Shown here: piece by piece, positions 25,490 to 37,900 of the stretch
Layout of the letters: every line of letters begins with the position of its first letter
Position numbering within the stretch: the first letter of the stretch is position 1
NCBI GenBank assembly: GCA_032622095.1
Contig: CP136068.1
Location: forward strand, 115,991,509 to 116,055,508
From: Siphonodentalium dalli
Lineage: Eukaryota; Mollusca; Scaphopoda; Gadilida; Siphonodentaliidae
Reading direction: 5' to 3'
DNA length: 64,000 nucleotides
Program-made: the position numbers and the translations under genes
The notes under the pieces: generated by a model
The model's database searches: none
Told to the model about the DNA's origin: nothing
What the model saw: the letters and a program-made list of their open reading frames with translations, nothing else

Positions 25490-26090
25490 ATTTGTGACAA
25501 AAACCTGCTTCGCAGGCACGACTAAGTTATGATTCCATGAGAGCGCAGGGTCGAGTGAATTTTTTTAACCCTCTTACTGGCCTGTGTATGTAGATTTAGC
25601 TAGGACATATTCCGATAACATCGTAAACCTGAACAGGGGTAAATAGTCGGTCTTCATTTTGGGTCGATTGGAGATAACAAATACATGTATATTGACAATT
25701 TTATTCGCTTAGGAAAACGACAACGAAACATTTGGCAAAATTATTAATAAAATTCAGTTAACATTTCTGACCATTTCCATCTCTTTGACACCTTCGTTAA
25801 AATGTCTTGTCATTTCGATTTTCACGTATAGGTTAATGATCAGGCGACCTCAACTGGAAAACATGTCCATAAAAATTTTACAAATAACAGCACACAATAA
25901 TTTAATTCTTTCGACGTTGAAAAATATATAGGGGTATATATATACTTCTACCCATTAAACTTCCTGCATCTTGAAATTCTAAGTAGACATATACAATGGA
26001 GAGCTTCTGGTCACATCCGTGGTAATATATCACTGGGGTGGGGACGATTTTTAGGGACGCTCATCTTTGTGTCCTCGTGTTAATTTCCCC
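25490..26090. other. No gene; shorter copy of 18237-18750 at its end
   Basis: 25930-26082 repeats blocks from 18237 and 18641-18745. The remainder is unique-looking. Confidence 0.4.
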
Positions 26091-26207
26091 TCTAAACATC
26101 CCGTCTGGTTAATTTTCTTGAAAATCCCTATGTATATCAATAATAGACCATTTCAATGTATACTTTTATAACTGAATGGGAGAAAAGTAAGTGTAAAGAA
26201 AGTGTTA

Positions 26208-26395
26208 ACCCTTTCATGACGGGAGCTGCCCTGGCGCAGCATTAAAGACCATGTGCCAGTGCATTCTCTTATATATGCAAGTCGACCATAGGTCGCCTCG
26301 CATATATAAGAGAACGCACTGGCTTAGAAGATCAAGGTAACTATTGTTAGGCCAATGTATTCTCTTATATATACGAGGTGACCAATGGGTTTTAG
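26208..26395. mobile_element. Diverged hairpin element fragment
   Basis: It starts after TTAA with CCCTTTCATGACGGG and carries one 69-70-nt hairpin (26254-26323) plus half of a second (about 26350-26388). In the first hairpin the left arm has GCCAGTGC and the right arm GCACTGGC, where other copies have GCCAATGC and GCATTGGC, so a paired change is conserved. Confidence 0.6.
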
Positions 26396-27352
26396 TCTTT
26401 TAGAGCTAAGTGTAATATATGCAGAAAAAACATTGTAGGCGTCAAATGTGTAACCACAACCCCCCCCCCCAAAGAAATTTACCTTGATAATGAATCTTCA
26501 AAATTGTTTGTTTCCTGATTCATTGTAAACATGTGCTCGGACTAAATTTTCAATTTACTATCAAATTAGCTAATTTTTCACTTAAATTATTACCCGTTTA
26601 GCAAACAAAAGTGGTTACATGGTGAATCAAAAAAATATATTTTTGCTTCTAAAAGATATATATATTTTGCAGCAAATCATTTCAAGTTACCTTTTCTCAT
26701 GGTAAACAAGTGGTTATGGTCAGATAAAATGATGCATAGGGGGGGGGGACTTAATAAAGGCCCCTGGGCTTGTTGATTAATCCCCTTTCCAATTCACCTA
26801 TCTGTACTTTATTGTCAAAACATTTGTTAACTGTTCATATATGTTACATGTGTTAAACGGACAAGGCTCACTCGAACTTCCAAATTTTGTCTAAGTAATT
26901 TTGAAGGAGGTATAAGATATGTTAATAAATACACGAAATATTGATCTACCGGCTTCATATGCTCTGGAAAATACTGTCCATGGTCACAGTCATTTTCCAG
27001 CTGTTTTCAATTTTCCGCACAGATGTGAAACAAACGCTCTTTATTTCTACCATATCAGGAATAGACTAACACGGAACGTTCTTTTCTGTTCCACGCCGTG
27101 CACGTGGCTGTTGTTTGTTTTGGGACCCAAACACCGTGATCAAAGTTGTATTTTTCATGACTTCAGTGCGTCTTTCTGGGACATATAATGCCTGTAGAAA
27201 GGTAGTTCAAGTATTTATCGAAGTATTTCGACACCGGGAAAATTTCAAAAGCGAATATTGTTAGGTGTAATTTGGAGCGCAAACCGCCATGTGGCTTTAA
27301 TTAGGATTGGAATAATTTTTTTTACATCAGATCAAATGAGGGTCTCTGATCC
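26396..27352. other. No gene recognised
   Basis: Poly-C near 26460 and poly-G near 26740. A 'cgctctttatttctaccatatcagg' relative of family B occurs near 27035. Confidence 0.35.
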
Positions 27353-27356
27353 TTAA

Positions 27357-27749
27357 CCCTTTACCCAACAAACCGGCCAAAACCGGCCAAATAAAGCTGC
27401 AACAGCTTTAATTATCTTGGGACTGTCTCAATAAAACCATACAAATATGGATATCATTGGAACCGGCTCATTGACCACATTGTGATGGTTACAGTTATGC
27501 CCTGTGCCAATGCATTCTCTTATATATGCGAGTCGACCATAGGTCGCCTCGCATATATAAGAGAATGCATTGGCCTAATAAAAAATCTTTTTTTAACACT
27601 TTTTACCATTTTTTCTTACATTCTTTAACAATTTTATAATTTTTAATGTGTTAAGCCAATGCATTCTCTTATGTATGCGAGGCGACCTATGGTCGACTCG
27701 CATATATAAGAGAATGCATTGGCACAGGGCCCTTCTGTTGGGTAAAGGG
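27357..27749. mobile_element. TTAA-type (piggyBac-like) hairpin MITE, copy 2 (inverted orientation)
   Basis: An exact TTAA lies on both sides (27353-27356 and 27750-27753), with termini CCCTTTACCCAACA and TGTTGGGTAAAGGG. It is in the opposite orientation to copy 1. Hairpins lie at 27506-27574 and 27655-27723. Confidence 0.85.
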
Positions 27750-27753
27750 TTAA

Positions 27754-28881
27754 AGCCACATGGCGGTTTGCCTACGTAATTTTGAAGGAGATATAAGATA
27801 GGTTGTTTCACACTAATATCATTATTTTCACACATTTGCTGAATTAACACTTCAACACATCAAGATGTAGGTGACTGAATTACATGAAAAGAAGTCATTT
27901 TGGCTAAGAAATGTTGAATCCTGAATACCGGTTACAATGGGCACATGAAACCCGAGTACCAGTTAAAGACCCACTTAATTTTCGAATGCCTATATCACAT
28001 TATACACAACATGTTCCATATTATATACCATTTGGAAGAGAAACCAAATATATATATTCCACCAGAATATGGAACAGCTGTGGCATAGGAGTGTCCACCA
28101 TGTGATAGGGATTCTCAGTTTCATTCAAAGACTTCCCCTGTTGTCAACCCAGAATGCATCAGTATTTAAACTTAAAAATAGAGTTATTCCCCTTCCATTT
28201 GGGAATAATAGACATTACAGTACAGTCCGGATCCAAATTAAGCACAGCACACACATCGGTACCTCGAAAAAACAATATTTTCCCAGTTTATTCGACCGGA
28301 TCGGTTGGTAATACAATGTTTTGGAGCTTCTTCTTTCAAATGGTATTTAATATGGAATATTTTGTATATAATGTGGGCTCGTGATTCGAAAATTAAGTGG
28401 GCCTTTAGCAGAGGGTTGTGATTCCTGCGTACCCCTTCCAAATCACCCGAATCCCGCGTTCATAAAAAGGGGGAAGGGTGACACACTCTATAAGGTTATT
28501 GGAATGCTTGTCAAATGACTACACCGTAGAACATACATTCTTTTCGCCTGTGATTGTGAAAATTATGACAAGTGACATGCAAAAAGAAAAAAAAAAGTGT
28601 TATAAACCATGGTTAAATTTCATGGTGTAAATAGAAATTTCAGTTCATTGTGATTTTACAATAAAAACGTTGTTTGAATATAACCAATTTAACACTGAAT
28701 GTATGCTTGGATATCCAAATTAGGGTGAACAAAGATGGCATCAGCAATGCAGCCAAAGACCGGCTGAGTCGCTGATCGGTCGAAAATGTCTGCTATTAAT
28801 TATTTGATTGACAGCTGTGGAAAGGTCCATATATTGTTCAGATTTGACACAATTCACATCTGGTATTTGTGTCCGTCTTGA
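27754..28881. other. No gene recognised
   Basis: Several short frames at 27911-28441 have no recognisable domain or splice context. Confidence 0.3.
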
Positions 28882-29053
28882 TTATCTGTATAGGACGGTC
28901 ACTATCCCATGGACATGCAAGACAGGGTCGAGCGGGTTTCTATCTTCAATTGGCGAATACACGGATACAGGTGTCGCCGGCCAACATTGGTCATTCAACA
29001 AGTATTTCTTGTTTGGTCCCTCGCCGATCTTCCAATGATCTAGATTTAGCCAC
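28882..29053 (-). CDS. Candidate 3'-terminal exon
   Basis: On the minus strand a good acceptor (attttttccag) precedes GTGGCTAAATC. Two readings end in stop codons. Phase 0 gives a 20-residue charged tail ending in ILVE; phase 2 gives 56 residues including PATPVSVYSPIEDRNPLD and ends at 28882. The stretch is more GC-rich than its surroundings. Lying downstream of the receptor exons on the same strand, it could be the receptor's cytoplasmic tail (the phase 0 reading is compatible with the helix-8 candidate at 32607). I do not recognise the sequence; it may be an unrelated or chance exon. Confidence 0.3.
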
Positions 29054-29688
29054 CTGGAAAAAATGTTATAGATGACAAAGAATGTTCTTATTGCAAGGAG
29101 ACAATGTTTCTTATTTAAGTGAATGCACACTTTATTTAGGAGTAATAAGTTGTAACAGACGTCCATTTAATTGTAGATATATGTGTCCCTAGATATAATA
29201 GTAGGCGATTAAAATGTGTAAGTGAAATACCGAGTTTCTGTCTGTCTATGATCGTCTATAAGTTCGTTGAGTCATGTATCGAACAAATCACTGTCAAAAC
29301 TACAAGAAGGGCATTGCGTATGAAATATGTACATGTATATATCTGTTGTGTGTGTGGTAGTGGTGTGTGATAATGGGGGGGGGGGGGTGTGCTGAGCAAG
29401 GGAATGACGATTTTCGCTTTGAAGTTTAAAACCACAAAAAATGAACAAAATGAGGGACACTATCTAGCAAGATGAAAATTCGACTATATCTAGCAAGATG
29501 GAAATTACCTCTATGCATGGTTGAAATGTAATGATAATTTGTGATTGGCACGGTCAAACTATATAAACTATATCCGCCACTATTAGTCTGACTTTCCGGC
29601 CAACGCGTTTGGGGCTGTAGTTATCTGGTTATTTTGTTCCTTTAATAGTTAGGAAATATGTAATTGCAGTTGGGAAGCTTGACGTGAG
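29054..29688. other. No gene recognised
   Basis: Contains a G run at about 29376-29387. No element ends are seen. Confidence 0.3.
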
Positions 29689-29767
29689 TCAGAAGAAGGC
29701 GTAGATAGGGTTGGCGCCGATGTTGGATATGCGGCTGTCACCGAAGGCGGGGCGGTTACATGTGGAC
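29689..29767 (-). CDS. Candidate 3'-terminal exon
   Basis: On the minus strand the acceptor tcttgttttag is followed by one base and then 25 codons and TGA. The peptide contains STCNRPAFGDSRISNIGAN and ends IYAFF. Codon third positions are strongly C-rich (GCC TTC, GGT GAC AGC CGC, ATC GGC GCC AAC), in contrast to the AT-rich flanks, which is why I believe it is translated. It needs an upstream exon ending in phase 2. It might be an alternative tail of the receptor gene upstream or belong to another gene; the family is not recognised. Confidence 0.35.
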
Positions 29768-30030
29768 CTAAAACAAGACCAATATATGTGCGTGTATGTG
29801 TACATACGTCCGTGCCTTTGTTTGGTACATGTATATAAACGCACCCGTATCGACGTCCCGTGAGAGTAATCTGTTAGGGACCGGTTCATCCTTAGTGAAG
29901 TATTCTGTCGTATTGAACGACCCAGTTTAATCTTCCTCCATTTTTTGGCGAGCGTCGAATGCACCTGGAATTAAATAGTATTCTGGGATGGTAGATTGAT
30001 AGAATTGAGTAAGTATATAAAGACCAACGA

Positions 30031-32218
30031 TCATCAGTATGTTATACAGTAATAGGAAGTCACGTGGTCAGGAAACCTTATCAGTATGTTATACAGTAAT
30101 AGTAAGTCACGTGGTCAGGAAACCTTATCGGTATGTTATACAGTAATGGTAAGCCAAGTGGTCAGGAAACATTATCAGTATGTTATACAGTAATAGGAAG
30201 TCACGTGGTCAGGAAACCTTATCAGTATGTTATACAGTAATAGTAAGTCACGTGGTCAGGAAACCTTATCGGTATGTTATACAGTAATAGGAAGTCACGT
30301 GGTCAGGAAACTTTATCGGTATGTTATACAGTGATAGGAAGTCACGTGGTCAGGAAACCTTATCGGTATGTTATACAGTAATAGGAAGTCAAGTGGTCAG
30401 GAAACCTTATCGGTATGTTATACAGTAATAGGAAGTCACGTGGTCAGGAAACCTTATCGGTATGGTATACAGTAATAGTAAGTCACGTGGTCAGGAAACC
30501 TTATCGGTATGTTATACAGTAATGGTAAGCCAAGTGGTCAGGAAACATTATCAGTATGTTATACAGTAATAGGAAGTCACGTGGTCAGGAAACCTTATCA
30601 GTATGTTATACAGTAATAGTAAGTCACGTGGTCAGGAAACCTTATCGGTATGTTATACAGTAATAGGAAGTCACGTGGTCAGGAAACTTTATCGGTATGT
30701 TATACAGTGATAGGAAGTCACGTGGTCAGGAAACCTTATCGGTATGTTATACAGTAATAGGAAGTCAAGTGGTCAGGAAACCTTATCGGTATGTTATACA
30801 GTAATAGTAAGTCACGTGGTCAGGAAACCTTATCGGTATGTTATACAGTAATGGTAAGCCAAGTGGTCAGGAAACATTATCAGTATGTTATACAGTAATA
30901 GGAAGTCACGTGGTCAGGAAACCTTATCAGTATGTTATACAGTAATAGTAAGTCACGTGGTCAGGAAACCTTATCGGTATGTTATACAGTAATGGTAAGC
31001 CAAGTGGTCAGGAAACATTATCAGTATGTTATACAGTAATAGGAAGTCACGTGGTCAGGAAACCTTATCAGTATGTTATACATTAATAGTAAGTCACGTG
31101 GTCAGGAAACCTTATCGGTATGTTATACAGTAATAGGAAGTCACGTGGTCAGGAAACTTTATCGGTATGTTATACAGTGATAGGAAGTCACGTGGTCAGG
31201 AAACCTTATCGGTATGTTATACAGTAATAGGAAGTCAAGTGGTCAGGAAACCTTATCGGTATGTTATACAGTAATAGGAAGTCACGTGGTCAGGAAACCT
31301 TATCGGTATGTTATACAGTAATAGTAAGTCACGTGGTCAGGAAACCTTATCAGTATGTTATACAGTAATAGGAAGTCACGTGGTCAGGAAACCTTATCAG
31401 TATGTTATATAAGGATTAACTGTCATGTGGACTGTTTTTATGGAGATGTAACGGTGAGGTAAGTGGACATAACTTGTGTAAAACCCGAAGGGTTTTACAT
31501 ACAAGTTATGTCCACTTACCTCACCGTTACATCTCCATAAAAATAGTCCACATGACAGTTAATCCTTATATTTATATACATTTAGCGAAAAAGCCACTTT
31601 TGTAAATATATTTAAATCGAAAAGTGTATCGTGACAAGATTAGCCCAAAATACCCAATAGCACCCTTGGCAAAAGTTAATAGGAACAATTTCTCTTCATG
31701 TTGAAACCCGATGATGTATTAAGTCAATCCTGCGCGAGTCAAAATGCGCCCAAAGCATTACGCATTCGTCTTTCCAAACCTAATGACGTATCGATGGTGT
31801 TATTAGCTTGGTGTTATTAGGCTTTGCGCATTCACCGAGAAATAACTGCAACTAGCCACGTGGGCGCCGACCAATCAGAATGCTGGATTTAGTGATGACA
31901 ACACTTAGTGTGTAAATATACAGTAATAGGAAGTCACGTGGTCAGGAAACCTTATCAGTGTGTTATACAGTAATAGGAAGTCACGTGGTCAGGAAACCTT
32001 ATCAGTATGTTATACAGTAATAGGAATTCACGTGGTCAGGAAACCTTATCAGTATGTTATACAATAATAGGAAGTCACGTGGTCAGGAAACCTTATCAGT
32101 ATGTTATACAGTACTAGGAAGTCACGTGGTCAGGAAACCTTATCAGTATGTTATACAGTAATAGGAAGTCACGTGGTCAGGAAACCTTATCAGTATGTTA
32201 TCCAGTAATAGGAAGTCA
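30031..32218. repeat. 47-bp minisatellite array carrying CACGTG boxes
   Basis: The unit is about 47 bp, TTATCGGTATGTTATACAGT followed by 'aataggaagtcacgtggtc' and 'aggaaacc'. There are about 29 units at 30031-31409 and six more at 31917-32218, separated by a 507-bp insertion. Variants (TTATCA/TTATCG, AATAGG/AATAGT/AATGGT, CACGTG/CAAGTG) recur in blocks of several units, showing higher-order amplification. About 28 units keep an intact CACGTG. Confidence 0.95.
31410..31916. mobile_element. 507-bp insertion inside the minisatellite, starting with a 77-bp perfect-type hairpin
   Basis: The array stops in the middle of a unit at TATA (31406-31409) and resumes with TATA (31917-31920), indicating a 4-bp (or TA) target duplication. 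The first 160 bp form a hairpin with arms 31410-31486 and 31490-31568 and a loop of only three bases (GAA). The remainder (31569-31916) has no matching inverted end. No coding. Family unknown. Confidence 0.7.
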
Positions 32219-32606
32219 TCTGTGATATTCCGTGAATCGATTGGAGGAGCATGATCATGGGGAATTATTTTCTGTAAATGGTGAATTTATTTGGAAACGC
32301 GTACAATAAAAATAATTTCTGTGGTTTTTGAGTGATAGAATCCTCGCAGGGCATGATACGCCGATTGTAGTCTGGATATGGGTTGTTCTTCATCTATATG
32401 TGGAAGAGATACACCGAAATAGGAAGACTTGCCATAGCGAATAGCGAACAATTGGCTGCGGACACACGTACCACAGTAGCGATGGCATAGTAGGTGTGAC
32501 AATTTATTATGGTGGAGTTTGGTGACAATTGGTTGTCATAATTAATATGCCATAGCAAGCCATGTCGCCCTCTGCAAATTCGCACAATGAGTCCACCAAG
32601 CTCTAC

Positions 32607-32639
32607 CAGCGACGGCCGATCTCTCAAGGATGTATCTAC
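32607..32639 (-). CDS. Tentative helix-8 exon of the class B receptor
   Basis: On the minus strand an AG (gacattcag) precedes GTAGATACATCC. In phase 0, which is what the exon ending at 39189 requires, it reads VDTSLRDRPSL. The pattern V-x-x-x-L-R-x-R matches the start of helix 8 that follows '(N/G)E' in class B receptors. A possible donor is CTG|GTAGAG. The acceptor lacks a clear pyrimidine tract and the frame stays open beyond the donor, so this is a suggestion only. Confidence 0.3.
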
Positions 32640-33050
32640 CTGAATGTCTTGTCGATGTTGATCTTTACTCAATACGCAGTGTTATATTTTGAATGCTAAC
32701 ACACAAGTCCACTTGATAACTTAATGAATAACCCATCTCAACAGCCATGATTGTTCTTACTAATGAAATTAATATAAGTAGATAAACATGCATGCATTGA
32801 GATCATATAAAAAACGTACCACAATAATGACATGTGAGTCAATGAGGAATTGCCACCATGTCACGGTCAAATACAATTCTGGACGATCTATCGTGCAATT
32901 ATATATATCGTAATGAATACAATTTAGCAAAACGTAATGAGTAGAGATCAACCTTGGTGAAAAGCATTGTGTTATGCGGAGAGAGAGTCACTTTCACCCA
33001 CAGGTCCCCTTGTGCGATACCATCACTACGAGTATATCTATATTTGCGAA
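32640..33050. other. No gene recognised
   Basis: AT-rich, no repeats seen. Confidence 0.3.
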
Positions 33051-33081
<31 letters not shown>

Positions 33082-33082
33082 G
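33051..33082. repeat. (TGTC)n microsatellite
   Basis: Eight tandem tetranucleotides. Confidence 0.9.
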
Positions 33083-33099
33083 TTCTATAGAAATTCACA

Positions 33100-34800
33100 G
33101 GGGACCACCTATATGGCACAAAAGGGGTCTAATAGGGGTAACTTTTTACGAGTAAGATAATGGCGAGGGTTAGAATTTTCTAAAGTGACGCCATTGTTGT
33201 CAGGGGCAGAAAAGGGGGAGGGGCAGGAAAAAAAATTGTCGCCGATTGCCACCAAACTTATAGATAATCATCCACATAATATGAGGAATCTAATGGTTTG
33301 GTCTAAATATGTCAAAAGTCGCGCCGTTCGCGTCAGGGATGCCCGGAAGTGGAGAGGGGCACCAAAATTGATAAAAATAATTTTAGCGCCGAATTCCACC
33401 AAATTGATGCACATTCTTCTTAGATCTTCTCCATGATACAAGGAATCTTATACAAATTAATCCCCATTGTATGAGGTGTCTAATGTCGTGGCTTAAAGCT
33501 GTCAAAAGTGGCGTCATTCGAGTCAGGAGTGCACTGAAAGGGAGAGGGGCACCAAAATTGATACACAATATTTTTAGCGCCAATTCCACCAAATTGATAC
33601 ACATTCTTATCCATGATATGAGGAATCTAATCGTGTGATTTTAAAGAAGTCATATTGGTGCTGCTTTGTTGGTGAGAGATGGGGGTGGGGTGGGCACTAA
33701 ATTTGCTAAAAAATTGTTTAGTCGCGGATTAGCACCAAACTTACAAATAATAATCTCCATGATATCAGGAGTCTAATTGTGTGGTTTAAAGATGTCAAAA
33801 GTGGGGCCATTCGAGTCAGGGGTGCCTAGAGGGTGAGAGGGACACAAACATTGATACACAATTTGTTTAGCGCCGATTTCCACCTGATTGATACATATTC
33901 TTCTCAGTGATACGAATAATCTAATCGTGTGGTTTAAATGCGCCAAATTGGTGCCTTTTGGGTGAGAGATATGCAATGGTGGCCCTAAATTTTATACGAA
34001 TTTGAATACTCGCCAATTTTCATCAATTTTATATATATTCATCTCTATAATGAGTCTAAGTGTGTTGTTTAATGATGTCAAAAGTGGCGCCGCTTGAGTC
34101 CGAAATAGGGACGGGAGGGTCACCAAAAACTTATAAAAATATGTTTAGTGCCAATTACCATCAAACTCATAAACGTTCTTCTCAAATGATACAATGAATC
34201 AAATATTTGCCAATATCTGTCTGTGTTCTATATATAACGTTAAGGGTACAATCTAGATGGCACCAAGGCGGTCTAACAGGGGTAACTTTTTACGAGTAAG
34301 ATAATGGTGCGGGTTAAAATTTTCTAAAGTGACGTTGTTGGTGTCAGGGGAGAGGCTATTTTAAGCACATATTTCGACCAAATTGATATATTATTCTTCT
34401 CCGTGATACGAGGAATATATATAAACGTGTGATTTAAAGACGCGAAATTGGTGCCGTTTGGGTGAGAGATTGGGGGGGGGGGTAATAAGTATGATAATAA
34501 TTTGTTTAGTTGCCGATTACCACCTAACTTATATATAATCATCTCCATTATATAGTGCATGATATATAGACGTGGTTTAAATATGACAAAAGTGGCGCGG
34601 TTCAAGCCATGCATGAGGGGAGTTTCACCTAAGTTGATACAAATATATTTAGCACTGATTCTACCAAATTCATGCACGTTCTTCTCTAATGATATGATGA
34701 ATTAAATCACATTTGGGGTCGTTTGGGTCATGGATGGCGAGAGGAGATTCACTAGCATTTATAAGATTGTTCAATTAGCCGATATCCATCAAAGTTATAT
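33100..34800. repeat. Degenerate satellite, units of about 140-165 bp
   Basis: Around ten diverged units each contain, in order, 'gaggaatctaat..tgtggttt', 'aaa.atgtcaaaagtggcgcc', 'gtcaggg', 'gagaggggcacc', 'tttagcgccgattccacca' and 'ttgatacacattcttctc'. The header 'ggggtaactttttacgagta' occurs at 33136 and again at 34278, with related sequence upstream each time, so a larger block has also been duplicated. Short minus frames here are products of the repeat. Confidence 0.7.
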
Positions 34801-37545
34801 ATAGTCATCTTCCATGCCATCTCCATGTCGTTCTAAGGAGTTTTTGGCATTCCAATTTCACAATCTCGACAAATAGTGACCGATTAAGTCACTTGAACAA
34901 TTATATCTTCTCAACTGTCATATTTATATGGGGATGGAAATCAGGGCATTCCTATAATGATCTAGCAACACAGATACATAGAAGAAAGCATTAAAAGTAT
35001 ATTTATATCAATCTATTTAAGAGATACATATATTCATTCAAACTGAGGGACCTTGAATCGTCAGAGGATTGCATATTAGAATGGCTCATGTATATATTAT
35101 AACACGATTGAGTCTGTTCCATTCAATATAGTCTCCACAACAAAAATGTAGCTGCTATATGTGCATAACATCAATTCTTTTAAACTGAAAATGATTAGCC
35201 ATGCAGTATATAGCACCAGAACAGAAGAGCACCTGGACATATATTTAAAACATCTGTATCTTCATGAAGATATTATAAACTAGATTGATTGGTTTATTGA
35301 TACTTCTCTATGTAAAACACAATTGCCGTCTTTTATTTTTCCGAACTAATGTGTTTATGATGTTCATGTTTCATGCTATAACGTCTGAAGTATACGCAGT
35401 TGTAAATAAATAAATACTTCTTTATTGGTGGGACGGATTAAACGCGATAAACAAAATGATAATCGCTCCGACCTGACAAGGTGAGCCACTACTTATATTA
35501 CATGTGTAAGAATCATGTTTTGTGATGCCATTTAGATATACAATTTATGAGAATACGTGTAACACTTTGAGAGCAAGAGTATTCTCTATTCCCACCAAAT
35601 ATCCACAGAGGGTTTCACATCACTTTAATCTGGGCAACGCCGGGTAACCCTGCTAGTAGTATATATACTCGTAGTGGTGGTATCGCACCAGGCGACCTGA
35701 GCTTTCACTTAGGTTTTGTATGTATATGTAATACAATCCCGCTGTTGACATTCTCAATAGTCGTCAACAGAAGCTTGGACAGGCGACATGCTAATTAATT
35801 ATACGCCTACAGTGCGGATGCGACCTGCGACATGCTAATTAATTATACGCCTAAAGTGCGGATGCGCAATTTCCGATGGATCGTCGAGGTGTATGCACTT
35901 CTATTAGTTCGACTTGATTGTTATTATTGGGGGTTTAGAGGCGACATTTTGTACCGGCGGACCCACGAATTTACGAACCCACGAAAATGTCATAAATGGC
36001 TGAACCACGAATATTGATACCAACGAATATAAAGCCATTCACAGTATGCCATCGCTACTGCGATGGTTACAAGTAGCGATGGCGATGGTTACAATACACC
36101 AAATACAAATTAGTAGAGTGATTTCCCCTGGCACTACCAAGCTAGGATCAGCATAAAAAAATTCTGGCAGCCAATGATACATGGATGAAAAGTGCACGAA
36201 AAAATGCACAAATGTGTTTCCCGTCGAGAAACATCAAATATAACCACATGGTAAATGGTTATGGCTGTGCAAGTGGCGAATAATTTATGGGAGGTGTTTG
36301 TGTTTTTTTCGATGTCATTTTTTTCTCACTTTTAAGGGTAGTGTGACGTTTGTCAAGCTCCAGTGTGATCTACCATGTTAACAAGTACTTTTGTGCACAT
36401 TTCTGTGTGTCTAAAGGGACGTTCTTTAATTTCAAATACTCGTGCAGGGTCAAAGCTTTGCTGCGAATATAGGCCAGCGGGATTTGTTAACACTGAGGCC
36501 TATGTAAATCATTTGGTGTATTGTAACCTGATACGTGTGTCCGCAGCCATTATCGTAACGTATATCGTCGTTTGTATAGAAGCCACAGTGAAATCCGATT
36601 TCATTATTTCACTGTACATAGCTTTTGCTATTTCATTGTAGCTTGTTAGAAATTTGAGTCAGCCTGTTGACACGTGTCATTAGGAAGTGGCCCTAATAAT
36701 ATTCCATACATTTTTTTACTGCATTATCAATATAGATCGATGTTGTTAGTTTTCCCCCGATATGGTAAACGCATAGAACGGTTATGCGTAAAGGATTCCA
36801 TGTGTTTATCCCATGGCGTCAAGGCAAATAATTGCCGAGTTCATTTGAAGTCTGAACATTATGAACCGCTATATATAAGCTTAAGCAAAAATACATAAAA
36901 TCAATCTTATTGGACCAGACAATTAATACCAATGAGCACCGGCAGAGAATTTCGTGCAATAACGACTCTGATTTCTTGATTTACGTGCAAATGTAATTAT
37001 TGATACGAACAGGCTCTATATAGGGGCTATCTTGTCAAGGCCTATAGTGTCTCGTAAACCACGTGGTTGTATTAAATTTAAATAAAAAACTTTGCCTCAA
37101 AATTCTATATGGGACATGATGATGATTCGCTGGCGCCGCAGGAATCTCTCACCGCGACGTGTCAGGTTTAGGGTGCAATAAATAACGATATTAGGCCACG
37201 AAAAAACAACCCAATTGATTAATTTTATACAAATTTGGATAGATGAGACCGATGTTCGGCAAACGGCGTCCGCGAAATATCAGTGGGTCGCGACAAAACA
37301 CATCAATCTGGTACTGTTTTGGTGTCAGAGTGCAAAAAAATATCTACGTATGATTTAACCTATGCTCATTTCTTTGGTACAATTTGATGTTGAGATGCAC
37401 AAATCTCCACAAGACGTCTGTTTGAATTGGTCTCCCGGCGTCTTTCGTCTGGAATATAGGATCGATGTGTTTTCCTATGAATTTACAATCACCACTATAC
37501 AATTTCTGAGGTTAGCGGTATTCCCATGCATGCGCACGCAATTGT
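34801..37545. other. No gene; tail-like repeat and a 44-bp duplication
   Basis: 'gggcaacgccgggtaaccctg' at about 35633-35652 resembles 3' ends of retroposons common in invertebrates. A 44-bp direct duplication starting 'gcgacatgctaattaatt' lies at 35783 and 35827, with one difference. The frames at 36375-36898 and 37362-37547 carry no recognisable domains. Confidence 0.4.
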
Positions 37546-37547
37546 GA

Positions 37548-37900
37548 CCAGCCATATCAAATCCAGTCGTAAGTCGGGATTATTTTACCATGTGCCAATG
37601 CATTCTCTTATATATGCGAGTCGACCATAGGTTGCCTTGGATATATAAGAGAATGCATTGGCCTAACAACTATTTGACAATTTTGACAATTTTTTCTTGT
37701 ATTCTTTAACAATTTTATAATTTCACCCATACAGAGCCCCAGACAAACATGAGCAGACGACACTCTTCTATATGCGTCTATATATGTGTGGGGCTCCCTG
37801 CAGGGTAATGGATGTTTTATATTTTATGTCCTAAAAATTGTAAGAAACATTTATTTAAAAAAAATGATAGTTTCCTCGGGGAATTTTCTCTGTGTGTACT
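37548..37900. mobile_element. Hairpin element family 2, copy 1
   Basis: It begins near 'gccatatcaaatccagtcgt', includes the 69-nt hairpin at 37594-37662 and a second different hairpin-like block (agccccagacaaacatgagc, then gtgtggggct, about 37734-37796), then 'cctaaaaattgtaagaaaca'. The same order is present at 63646-64000. It shares only the hairpin module with the TTAA family. Confidence 0.6.

Noticed and set aside
30031-32218. 47-bp array considered as a CRISPR array
   Set aside because: Units are head-to-tail with no variable spacers, in a eukaryotic genome.
32287-32455. Minus-strand 56-codon frame after the acceptor gtgtccgcag, considered as a terminal exon
   Set aside because: The phase would require an upstream exon that I cannot find, the pyrimidine tract is modest and the peptide is not recognised. 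Kept here as a weak alternative tail.
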